64,000 bases of DNA from Bacillota bacterium. GTDB taxonomy: Bacteria > Bacillota > UBA4882 > UBA8346. Below are positions 55,201 through 62,809 of this stretch, piece by piece. The notes below the pieces were generated by a model. The model saw nothing but the letters and a program-made list of their open reading frames with translations, did no database searches and had not been told where the DNA came from. The translations under genes were made by a program, and so were the position numbers. Position 1 is the stretch's first letter. Each line of letters opens with the position of its first letter. The stretch spans positions 1 to 64,000 of the forward strand of contig JAKOTQ010000061.1 in assembly GCA_029776205.1 (NCBI GenBank). Direction: 5' to 3'.

Positions 55201-55244
55201 AACTGAATCAATTGGAAACATTTACGATGGAAATCTGTCCATAG
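52221..55244 (+). CDS. Hybrid histidine kinase with receiver and Hpt domains (downstream piece of a frameshifted gene)
   Basis: Residues 1-170 complete the LacI-type sensor lobe (RFAFIRGREGHESSRERF, AVVGFNNRLES). A GAF-like region and coiled coil (about 330-490) precede HisKA with phospho-acceptor His505 in NISHEIRTPL, HATPase (NLIGNAIKF, DTGIGIP, FGGTGLG), a receiver with Asp798 in ILMDVQMPEMDG and an Hpt domain with His949 in HAIKGGA. It is soluble throughout, so it reads a cytoplasmic ligand. The phosphorelay presumably ends on the HD-GYP regulator 70 bases downstream. The ATG at 52221 is only where this frame opens after the shift. Confidence 0.85.
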   Translation: MQHLIETHHLQRFAFIRGREGHESSRERFQAYLDILRKYQIPFDPNLVVETDDIFPSEAVRAIEVLFDQRKLRPKEDVEAILTVSDVFSSVVVDELNRRGIKVPNDVAVVGFNNRLESYQCWPPLTTVDVDFYQTGYVAVENLLKQIHHLSCPETTRIPAKLIIRQSCGCFERSIRRTTATPTVTHAQTEPSTITIAERNRLIEAISADSELPADPIRKFISVVIDFFEKNGDKVELLHTLGDYINQTKKIPCYLLHWQNVVTELRKMLLPQLQEKELFHTAEDLWHQIRILLFKSLEYTFPKSFFFDLDPNHLAQVGGLFNDARNLEELTTLISQELLSLNIPGCYLALYENPANPKDKARLILAFNEEGRISEAENQSFPSYQILPQRFLNTSRRVSYLIESCFYKDRELGYVVFEMGPLEGALYEFFRANFNSSLHSALTIEEQKRIEKEREELLRTLEIKNRELEDKNEDIKKVNHQLKQAIEDTKLANEAKSRFLANISHEIRTPLNCIIGFAEIMKNTIHIEERQRYLNLIVDESEKMLELINQLLDISKIETGKLRLVNEPFNLREVMESITSAYSTLAHNKGLTYRVHIAEDIPETLMGDALRLRQILINLIGNAIKFTFKGHISTDVKMVSHTDTEITLRFEIEDTGIGIPADKQQLIFEPFVQAEDTTTRKFGGTGLGTSISKELVELMHGQIGVNSHPGIGSTFWFTARFEKTSSSASPASFLFNEPLENIPLIPNAQILLVEDYPTNREVALAHLKNLGCSVHIAENGKIAVEKFRKNPVDLILMDVQMPEMDGYQATQLIRTLPGGQSVPIIGMTANAFDSDLSNCFKFGMNDVITKPFRKKLFLEKVVDWLSFTDNSPTNQDSSPSRTPSETNATPLPSGHLPLDWERTLEEFDNDQPFILNLIREFVTHGRKQLQIIQDAIAVQDGTTIYREAHAIKGGAENLNARLLAEAARSLEYLGKNNRLNHPNISEIIETIREELNQLETFTMEICP

Positions 55245-55313
55245 CATCAATTTACCGCCATCCCCATAGGAAATATTTATCATAACGTCATCAAGATCAG
55301 GAGGAACACCAGA

Positions 55314-56312
55314 ATGAAAATCTTAATTGTTGAAGATGAATTGGTCAGCCGAAAAAAACTGGAACGGTTAGTCAATAATCTCGGTTATGAAACTCTGGTC
55401 GCTGCTGACGGCGAAGAAGGTTTAAACCTTTGGCGGACCGAACGACCCCGAATCGTGATCACAGACTGGATAATGCCTAATCTGGACGGTATAGAACTCT
55501 GCAAACAGATCCGGAATTCTGAAGGCAGTCAATACACTTACATCATCATGGTTACCTCAAAGAACGACACCCATGACCTTGTCGAAAGCCTCGAAGCAGG
55601 CGCCGATGATTTTCTGTCCAAACCTTATATCAAAGAAGAATTGGCGGTCAGGATCCGGGCCGGACGGCGAATTGTGGATTTCGAATCCCGGGATACAGTC
55701 ATCTTCGCCATATCCAAACTGGCTGAGTCCCGCGACCCCGAAACCGGCTACCATTTGGAACGGATCCGTCATTACTCCCAGGTTTTAGCGAAAACACTGG
55801 CCAAAAGCGATAATCCCCCTCCGGAAATCGATGCCTTGTTCATCGACAATCTCTTTTTGACCAGTCCCTTGCATGATATCGGGAAAATCGGTATTCCCGA
55901 CTATATTTTGGTCAAACCAACCCGTCTTGACGATGCGGAGTTCGCCATCATGAAAACACACACGATCATCGGATATAATACTTTAAACGCTGCAGCCGAA
56001 CGGGACGTTCGGGCAGAATATTTAAAAATGAGCGCTTCCATCGCCCTCTCCCACCATGAAAAATATGATGGAACCGGCTATCCTGAAGGATTGAAAGGTG
56101 AAGAAATCCCTCTTTGTGCCAGAATTGTGGCCCTTGCCGATGTCTATGACGCCCTGGTCAGCAAACGGGTTTACAAAGAAGCATATTCCCATGCCATGGC
56201 CAAATCCATCATCCTCGAAGGAAGAGGCACCCACTTCGATCCCATGATCGTTGATGCTTTTCTCCAATGTGAATCAACCTTTATCGAAATCACCAATCGC
56301 TTTAAAGAATAA
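55314..56312 (+). CDS. Response regulator with HD-GYP c-di-GMP phosphodiesterase domain
   Basis: A 332-residue two-domain regulator. The receiver (1-120) has acidic pocket VEDE and phospho-acceptor Asp51 in ITDWIMPNLDG, with Lys in FLSKPY. The HD-GYP domain (140-330) has HD at 187-188 in PLHDIGKIG, HH at 247-248 and DGTGYP, all metal and catalytic residues intact, predicting hydrolysis of cyclic di-GMP (or a related dinucleotide). GGAGG lies before ATG. Directly downstream of the hybrid kinase, it is the likely output of that phosphorelay. Confidence 0.94.
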   Translation: MKILIVEDELVSRKKLERLVNNLGYETLVAADGEEGLNLWRTERPRIVITDWIMPNLDGIELCKQIRNSEGSQYTYIIMVTSKNDTHDLVESLEAGADDFLSKPYIKEELAVRIRAGRRIVDFESRDTVIFAISKLAESRDPETGYHLERIRHYSQVLAKTLAKSDNPPPEIDALFIDNLFLTSPLHDIGKIGIPDYILVKPTRLDDAEFAIMKTHTIIGYNTLNAAAERDVRAEYLKMSASIALSHHEKYDGTGYPEGLKGEEIPLCARIVALADVYDALVSKRVYKEAYSHAMAKSIILEGRGTHFDPMIVDAFLQCESTFIEITNRFKE

Positions 56313-56316
56313 TCAA

Positions 56317-56346
56317 TAAAAAAACAGCCGTTTGGCTGTTTTTTTG
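56317..56346. terminator. Bidirectional intrinsic terminator
   Basis: AAAACAGCC/GGCTGTTTT with a short loop and A/T runs on both sides. It ends the kinase-regulator operon on plus and the secreted protein gene on minus. Confidence 0.88.
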
Positions 56347-56378
56347 ATTCAATATATGTAAAATCTCCAAAGACCGCA

Positions 56379-56888
56379 TTATAACGGTTTAATATAGTTA
56401 ATCACGACTTTATCATACAACGCACCCAGCTCATTACTGGTAAATACGAAAATCGTAATTTCTTCTCCTGGATTTTTCACATTAATCGGGACTTTTCTGA
56501 GACATTCGGTAAAGTTACCGGATAACGCTTCATCCGGGTAAATCCGGAATGGTCCGACATCTGTTTTCACGTTAATCGCATCGCTTGCTCCATCAGGCGC
56601 GTTCATGATAAACGTCAGCTCATAGTACCCGGGTTGATGAAATTTAACGGTCTTTGTTGCAGTGAATTGCAAATTGGTAGCAATCACCGCTTTCCCGCCA
56701 CTAGCATCTTTATGTTCAACAACTTGGCCATTTTTAAAATCAAAGTCTTCCAACTCAATAACCATCGGGAATCCTTCCGGCTGGCTGTTGGCTTTAACCT
56801 CTTTGGTGATCCCAAGGGTAAAGAAGGTAATTAGAACTACCGTAACCAACAAGAACAAGGATAATGCCGATATCTTGATATTCTTCAT
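56379..56888 (-). CDS. Secreted or membrane-anchored CBM-like protein
   Basis: A 169-residue protein with an N-terminal hydrophobic segment (about 7-27, LSLFLLVTVVLITFFTLGI) followed by a single beta-rich domain. The domain opens VIELEDFDFKNGQ and HKDASGGKAV, the E-x-E-D...G-G pattern of carbohydrate-binding families 6/35, and ends in an aromatic strand pair (ITIFVFTSNELGALYDKVVINYI). Ligand unknown; cell-surface polysaccharide binding is inferred. GGAGGAG precedes ATG. Confidence 0.65.
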   Translation of the reverse strand: MKNIKISALSLFLLVTVVLITFFTLGITKEVKANSQPEGFPMVIELEDFDFKNGQVVEHKDASGGKAVIATNLQFTATKTVKFHQPGYYELTFIMNAPDGASDAINVKTDVGPFRIYPDEALSGNFTECLRKVPINVKNPGEEITIFVFTSNELGALYDKVVINYIKPL

Positions 56889-57014
56889 CTTTTGTTACTC
56901 CTCCTTTGGTTAACAAAATCAATTCTTGGGTACTCATATTTTATCATACCGATGTCAATTATTAAATATTTTTAATTATTACATATAAAACATGGTATTT
57001 TTTTGCTGTTAAAT

Positions 57015-57716
57015 CTACTTCTTCCCTTCACTTGCAGGAATGATTAAGCCACCGCTGCCCCCGACATAAATATTGGGGACTTCACCCATGACAATCGCTT
57101 CCACCAAAGGCACCTTCGAACTTATGCGCACTTGGCGGTTGACAAAAGGAACGACCATTTTAACAGTTGCTGTTACGGTGACAAAGATTCGATGTCTGAT
57201 TTGATTTATACCAGCTACATCAAAACTATCTTCAATATAGCTGGTTACAATGCCAATGGGTTGAACTCTCACTGGAAGCTCGGGCCCCATCCCGGAGAGC
57301 ATTTTCAATCCCAAAATTTGGCCCATCGGAATCTTAATCACTTGCTGGGGTAAATCTTTCACCCGATTTTGAACGGCTAACGCCGCCTCAGCCGAAATTC
57401 GGTTAATCTCACTGGTATTCGGTTGCATGAATGCTACCTTTCCTTCTTTGTCAAAATTGAGAATAATTAAATTTTGATAACGAATATTTGGTGAAATATT
57501 GGAACGTACTGCCTCATTAATGGCCCGGGTTGCTATCTGCCGGGCTTTGGCCTCAGCCAAATGGCTTAGTGTCGGCCGAATTCTGATATCGACAACATAA
57601 AAACTTCCGATCGATATCAGGATAAAAAAGAACAACACCGTTACTGTCGCTAATATACGCCGTTTATACGGAGGAACTTGTAACGGTATATAACGTTTCC
57701 TCAAATTGAACCGCAT
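57015..57716 (-). CDS. yunB: Sporulation protein YunB
   Basis: A 233-residue member of the YunB family, expressed in the mother cell during sporulation in Bacillus. One N-terminal transmembrane helix (ILATVTVLFFFILISIGSFYVV) is followed by an exterior domain with IRPTLSHLAEAKARQIATRAINEAV, the conserved LIILNFDKEGKVAFMQPNT, INRISAEAALAVQNRVK and IPMGQILGLKMLSGMGPELPVR. ATG 57716 follows GTGGGGG by seven bases; earlier in-frame codons lack a site. It is divergent from the class A penicillin-binding protein. Confidence 0.9.
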   Translation of the reverse strand: MRFNLRKRYIPLQVPPYKRRILATVTVLFFFILISIGSFYVVDIRIRPTLSHLAEAKARQIATRAINEAVRSNISPNIRYQNLIILNFDKEGKVAFMQPNTSEINRISAEAALAVQNRVKDLPQQVIKIPMGQILGLKMLSGMGPELPVRVQPIGIVTSYIEDSFDVAGINQIRHRIFVTVTATVKMVVPFVNRQVRISSKVPLVEAIVMGEVPNIYVGGSGGLIIPASEGKK

Positions 57717-57848
57717 CGCCATCCCCCACTTTATAATGGGCACTGTTTACAACATCTATATTTCCTTTTTCCCAAATCCATGCTGAATTCCCTTTAATTC
57801 ACTTGTTTAGTGGTATTAAATCTTACCTTTCAGTAAAATTTTGCTTTA

Positions 57849-57857
57849 TGGTATAAT
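57849..57857 (+). promoter_or_regulatory. Extended -10 promoter upstream of the penicillin-binding protein
   Basis: TGGTATAAT (57849-57857) is a full extended -10. The -35 region TTCAGT is poor. It gives a leader of roughly 130 bases. Confidence 0.45.
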
Positions 57858-57991
57858 TAGTAACAACGATTTGAACGATGTGATACATATGAGCTTTTTT
57901 CCAAATGCCCATTTTATCGTTATATTGATTTGAACATGACATTCTCTTGATACATCGGACAATCCCAACCATATGACTTTGGAGGAGACAG

Positions 57992-60295
57992 ATGAGTCCC
58001 AAAAAAAATTACCGACGTTCAACAAATGCAACTCCCAATTATTGGATTATCGCCATTACCATTCTGATCGGCATTTTATCCGGTTTTGTATTTATCCTTG
58101 CATTCACCATCAACACCGATGTGGAAATTTTGCCCCCGCCTAAACGGGCTACTGTTTTTTATGATATTAATAAAAAGGAATATACCCGAATCTATGTTGA
58201 AAACCGCCTCGAAGTCCCATTACAAAAGATACCGGACAACCTTAAAAAAGCCATCGTCAATGTGGAAGATGCCCGTTTTTTTGAACATTCCGGCATTGAT
58301 CTACGGGCCATCGCCAGGGCTCTCTGGGTCGACATCAAAGGCGGCGGATATATTGAAGGTGGCAGTACCATCACCCAGCAACTGGCCCGTAATATTCTTT
58401 TAACTCAGAAGAAGGCCATTACCCGTAAGATCCAGGAAGTTTTCCTGGCCATGAAAATTGAACGGAATTATACCAAAGAAGAAATTTTGGAACGTTATTT
58501 AAACCAGATTTACTTCGGCCACGGAACCTATGGGGTAGAAGCAGCTTCCCGATTATATTTTGGCAAAAGTGTAACCCAACTCGATTTACATCAGATTGCC
58601 TTGTTGGCAGGGCTCCCCAAAAGCCCTAACGGATACTCACCATATACGAACCCTTCGGGAGCTAAACAACGACGGGCTGTTGTTCTCAATCAAATGGCCA
58701 AATACGGGTCCATCACCCAGGCTCAGGCCGAAATGTATAAAAAGAAACCGCTGGATGTTCTTCCCCTGGCTGCCTCTAAACGTAAAGCAGCTTATTTCAT
58801 CGACTATGTCATCCGAAAACTCGAAGGAACCATCGATGAAGAGTCTCTCTATACCGGCGGATATCAGGTCTATACTACCATCGATCCTTTGATTCAGGAA
58901 GCTGCCAACGAAGCTGTCGCCACATTGACCGGCGGTACCCCGGATGCATTGGGCGTACTCCAACCTCAAATCGCATTAGTGGCAGTTGATCCCCGTACCG
59001 GGTATATTAAAGCCATGATCGGCGGCAGGGATTTCAGCAACACCCAATTGAACCGGGCTGTTTATGCCCATCGTCAACCCGGATCAACCATTAAACCTTT
59101 TGTATATACGACTGCACTGGAAAGCAAAGCCTATACTCCGAACACAGTCATCGTTGATGAACCGGTTAGTTATCCATCAGCCACCGGAAAACCGTGGGCG
59201 CCGCAAAACTATGATCGACAATTCCGTGGACCGATCACCCTGCGGCGGGCTTTGGAAGAATCCGTTAACACAGTGACCGTTAAACTAGTGGATCAACTGG
59301 GTCCCAGCAAAGTGATATCCGTTGCCAGACAAATGGGATTACAGAGTTTAGTGGTCAGCGGTCCCACGAATGATCTCAACCTGGCTGCGATGGCCTTGGG
59401 AGGCTTAACCAAAGGCGTCACCCCGCTGGAACTTTCCATGGCGTATACCCCCTTGGCCAATCAGGGAATCAAAGTGGAACCCATTGCTGTCCTGGAAGTC
59501 CGGGACGCTGACGGTAATCTTCTCTTTGAAGACCGTCCCCGTAAAAAAGTGGCCATTTCGGAAACTACCGCTTATATGATCACTGATATGCTTCGGGGAG
59601 TTATCATGCGCGGCACAGGAAGAGCAGCTATAATCGATCGACCGGCCGCCGGCAAAACCGGAACCACCAATGACAATACCAATGCCTGGTTTGTTGGATA
59701 TACGCCGGATTTGTTAGCTACCGTCTGGATCGGCAATGATAGCCAAAATAAACCGATTCGCATCAACGGCGTCAGTATCGGCAGCGGCCGGGCCGCTGCC
59801 ATCTGGGCAACCTTCATGCAGAAGGCCTTGGCCAATACTCCGCCGTCGGACTTTGTTCCGCCGGCCCAGATGGCTACGGAGATTGAAATCTGCAGTATCA
59901 GTGGCCAACTGGCAACTCCCAACTGCCCGGAAGTCAAATACGAATCTTTCTTACCGGGTACAGAGCCTACCGAAAGTTGCCGGTTGCATAATCCAGCCCC
60001 GCCTGTACAGGAATCCGCTCCGACGTCACCGGTTTCGCCGATTTCGCCGATTTCGCCGACTCCGGCTCCAGGCAATCATTCGAGTCCGGTGCCAGCTCCC
60101 AACATCAGCGATATTCCGGCACATGCCAATCCCACACCAACACCGGTTCCCAAACGTCGTCGGGTCATCGCCAAGATCTGTTCGGAGAGCGGATTACTGG
60201 CTACCCCCTACTGTCCGGAAAGCCTGACAGTGGCCGAGATCTTTGTAGAAGGCGAGGAACCGAGAAGCTACTGCAATATTCATAAAGAGCATTAA
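57992..60295 (+). CDS. Class A penicillin-binding protein (PBP1A family)
   Basis: A 767-residue bifunctional peptidoglycan synthase. A cytoplasmic tail and one helix (IIAITILIGILSGFVFILAF) anchor it. The GT51 glycosyltransferase (VEDARFFEHSGIDLRA, GGSTITQQLARN, KIQEVFLAMKIE) precedes the transpeptidase with Ser365 in PGSTIKPF, SVNTVTV and KTGTT. At the C-terminus a Cys motif module (CSISG to CRLHN) is duplicated (CSESG to CNIHK) across a Ser-Pro-rich linker that holds short tandem repeats in the DNA. GGAGGAG precedes ATG. Beside yunB it may serve spore or vegetative wall synthesis. Confidence 0.95.
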   Translation: MSPKKNYRRSTNATPNYWIIAITILIGILSGFVFILAFTINTDVEILPPPKRATVFYDINKKEYTRIYVENRLEVPLQKIPDNLKKAIVNVEDARFFEHSGIDLRAIARALWVDIKGGGYIEGGSTITQQLARNILLTQKKAITRKIQEVFLAMKIERNYTKEEILERYLNQIYFGHGTYGVEAASRLYFGKSVTQLDLHQIALLAGLPKSPNGYSPYTNPSGAKQRRAVVLNQMAKYGSITQAQAEMYKKKPLDVLPLAASKRKAAYFIDYVIRKLEGTIDEESLYTGGYQVYTTIDPLIQEAANEAVATLTGGTPDALGVLQPQIALVAVDPRTGYIKAMIGGRDFSNTQLNRAVYAHRQPGSTIKPFVYTTALESKAYTPNTVIVDEPVSYPSATGKPWAPQNYDRQFRGPITLRRALEESVNTVTVKLVDQLGPSKVISVARQMGLQSLVVSGPTNDLNLAAMALGGLTKGVTPLELSMAYTPLANQGIKVEPIAVLEVRDADGNLLFEDRPRKKVAISETTAYMITDMLRGVIMRGTGRAAIIDRPAAGKTGTTNDNTNAWFVGYTPDLLATVWIGNDSQNKPIRINGVSIGSGRAAAIWATFMQKALANTPPSDFVPPAQMATEIEICSISGQLATPNCPEVKYESFLPGTEPTESCRLHNPAPPVQESAPTSPVSPISPISPTPAPGNHSSPVPAPNISDIPAHANPTPTPVPKRRRVIAKICSESGLLATPYCPESLTVAEIFVEGEEPRSYCNIHKEH

Positions 60296-60323
60296 AAAAG
60301 AACCCTTACGGGTTCTTTTTTAT
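60294..60323. terminator. Bidirectional intrinsic terminator
   Basis: AAAAAGAACCC/GGGTTCTTTTT with a four-base loop. It ends the penicillin-binding protein gene on plus and overlaps the mutS2 stop on minus. Confidence 0.88.
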
Positions 60324-62677
60324 TTCAACTCCACCACCGTTGCGCCTAGGCCACCTTCGTTTTGCTCTGCAAAGGTGACAGAACGCACCATCGAATGTTC
60401 CTTTAAATATTTTTGAACAGCCTGTCTCAGGGCTCCAGTGCCTTTGCCATGAACGACCCTGAAGCGTTTCAGACCGGCCATAATGGCTTGATCCAGGTAC
60501 TTTTCCAACTCATACAATGCTTCATCCACTGTCAAACCTCTCAAGCTGATCTCAGCACTGATATTTTGGGCCGTTTCCATACCGGTTGCACCGGATTTAC
60601 GAAGTATCTTCTCGCTTTTTTGTAAAGGACCATCAACAAGCTCCAAATCATCGAGGGCTAGCGAAAGTTTCATGATCCCCACCTGAACCAAAGCTGTATT
60701 TGCATCCAAACCTAAGACGGTTCCTTCTTTATCTACCGTTAAAACTTTGACTCTGCTGCCCACCTTGAGTTGCCCAGGTTTCGGACGGTTTGTCCGATTG
60801 GGTTTTTCCACCTTTTCCTCGAGTTTAGCAACTTTCTCGGTAATTTGCTTCCGGGCTTGATTGGCAATAGTCTTGGCCTGATCGGGAGTAGCCTCCCGCA
60901 ATTGCCGGAGTAAGTTCTCGCTTTCCCGCCGGGCTTCGATCAACAGTTCCCGGGCTTCCGCCCTGGCCTGTCGAAGCAGCTCCTCTTTTTCCTGCTTCAA
61001 TTTGTTTAATTCCGCTTCATAGCGTTTCCGGAAAGCTTCTCCTTTGGCCCGGGCTTCTTCGCTCACTCTCCGGTCTTCCCGGGCTTTACGACGGTCATTT
61101 TCGATATCCCGAAGCATAGCCTCTACCTGGGCCGTTTCTTCGGAAATGTACTGTTTCGCCTGCTCAACCAAAAATTCCGGCAAACCCAGTTTCTGAGCGA
61201 TCTGAAAAGCCTGACTGCTGCCGGGAAGCCCAATGATCAAATGATACGTGGGCCTGAGCGTGGCGATATCAAATTCAACGGATGCATTCTGAATCCCTTC
61301 GGTTTTATAAGCAAAGGCCTTCAATTCACTATAATGGGTGGTAGCCACAGTACGGACACCCAAGCGATGTAAATGGGTAAGAATGCTCATGGCGAGGGCA
61401 GCCCCTTCCGACGGATCTGTTCCTGCACCCAATTCATCCAGGAGGACCAGACACCGGGAATCGGTGGCCTCTTCAAGAATACGGACTATTTGGGTCATAT
61501 GCGATGAAAAAGTGGACAGGCTTTGCTCAATGCTTTGTTCATCGCCGATATCGCAAAAAATCCGTTCGAAAACGGCGATCCTGGACCCGGACAAAGCGGG
61601 AATGTGCAGTCCCGACTGGGCCATCAGCGTTAGTAACCCCACGGTCTTTAAGGTCACCGTCTTCCCACCGGTATTCGGCCCGGTAATAACCAGCGTATCG
61701 AAGTCTTTGCCAAGATAGACAGTGATCGGAACCACATTTCCCTTGAGTAACGGATGGCGGGCTTGCTGGAGTTCAATGATGCCATCTTGATTCAATTCAG
61801 GCTCAATGCCGCTGATTTCAATACTATATCGGGCTTTGGCAAAGGCCAAATCCAACCGGGCTAAAATCTCGATGGAGACTTGCGCTGATTCGCTAATCGC
61901 CGCAACCTCCCGGGAAAGCTCGCTTAAAATGCGATGGATCTCTTCTTCTTCCGCACTCTCCAACAGACGGATTTGATTGTTTAACTCGACGACCGCCATC
62001 GGCTCAATGAATAACGTGGCTCCACTGGAAGATTGATCGTGGACAATTCCGGGAAACAGCGATCGGTACTCTTGTTTAACCGGAATTACATAGCGATCAT
62101 TCCGGACAGTCACGATAAGATCCTGCAAATACTTGGCATTCTCACTGGAACGGATGATATTGTCCAATCGGTCACGGACCCGGTTTTGAAGAACTTTAAT
62201 CTGATGCCGGATTTCATGAAGTTTAGGACTGGCATTGTCTAAAATTTCCCCTTCCGGCCCGATGCACCGTTCAATCTCCCGCTCCAGCCGGGGAAAACTT
62301 CCTAAGCGGCTCCCCCACTCCGGTAAAATGATGATATCCGTCCGGTTATTGTCAGGCTTCAAAAATTCCCGCATCAGCCGGGAAGCCCGGAGGGTGGAAC
62401 CAACCGCCATCAATTCAGCCGGCGACAAAACGCCGCCAATGGCAGCCCGTTTCAGCTCATTCCGTATGTCAAAAATACCGCCCAACGGCGGCCGCTCCGA
62501 TCCACCCAAATAATAGAGAGCTTCCGAAGTAATCTGTAAAGCTTCTTTTATCGGCCCAAACTGGGTATAAGGCCGAAGATTTCGGACCAACTCTTTACCG
62601 GCGGACGTCGAAGCCATGGCTTCCAGCTGCCCGATGATTTTATCATATTCTAATGCTTTTAAAGTGCGTTCATTCAC
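60320..62677 (-). CDS. mutS2: Endonuclease MutS2
   Basis: A 785-residue MutS-family ATPase that suppresses recombination and in Bacillus rescues collided ribosomes. It has the core and clamp helices (GELLDNASPKL-like, QEYRSLFPGIVHDQSSSGATLF), the ATPase with GPNTGGKTVTLKTVG, STFSSHM, LVLLDELGAGTDPSEGAAL and TTHYSELK, a coiled coil (about 520-640), a KOW-like segment (GSRVKVLTVDKEGTV) and the C-terminal Smr nuclease domain (LRGLTVDEALYELEKYLD, VVHGKGTGALR). Full length for the family. AAAGGTGA immediately precedes ATG. Confidence 0.95.
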   Translation of the reverse strand: MNERTLKALEYDKIIGQLEAMASTSAGKELVRNLRPYTQFGPIKEALQITSEALYYLGGSERPPLGGIFDIRNELKRAAIGGVLSPAELMAVGSTLRASRLMREFLKPDNNRTDIIILPEWGSRLGSFPRLEREIERCIGPEGEILDNASPKLHEIRHQIKVLQNRVRDRLDNIIRSSENAKYLQDLIVTVRNDRYVIPVKQEYRSLFPGIVHDQSSSGATLFIEPMAVVELNNQIRLLESAEEEEIHRILSELSREVAAISESAQVSIEILARLDLAFAKARYSIEISGIEPELNQDGIIELQQARHPLLKGNVVPITVYLGKDFDTLVITGPNTGGKTVTLKTVGLLTLMAQSGLHIPALSGSRIAVFERIFCDIGDEQSIEQSLSTFSSHMTQIVRILEEATDSRCLVLLDELGAGTDPSEGAALAMSILTHLHRLGVRTVATTHYSELKAFAYKTEGIQNASVEFDIATLRPTYHLIIGLPGSSQAFQIAQKLGLPEFLVEQAKQYISEETAQVEAMLRDIENDRRKAREDRRVSEEARAKGEAFRKRYEAELNKLKQEKEELLRQARAEARELLIEARRESENLLRQLREATPDQAKTIANQARKQITEKVAKLEEKVEKPNRTNRPKPGQLKVGSRVKVLTVDKEGTVLGLDANTALVQVGIMKLSLALDDLELVDGPLQKSEKILRKSGATGMETAQNISAEISLRGLTVDEALYELEKYLDQAIMAGLKRFRVVHGKGTGALRQAVQKYLKEHSMVRSVTFAEQNEGGLGATVVELK

Positions 62678-62771
62678 CTTTGTTCGACTCTCCCTCTCAC
62701 AATAACCTCATTATACCATTTCTCGTCCAGCTTTAAAGAGAGAAAATCATGATATCCATGAATCATTTGGA

Positions 62772-62809
62772 ACAAAAAGGCTGTCTCCCATGGGAGACAG
62801 CCTTTTTGT
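62772..62809 (-). terminator. Intrinsic terminator of lon
   Basis: A perfect palindrome AAAAAGGCTGTCTCCC/GGGAGACAGCCTTTTT adjoining the lon stop codon, effective on both strands. Confidence 0.9.
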
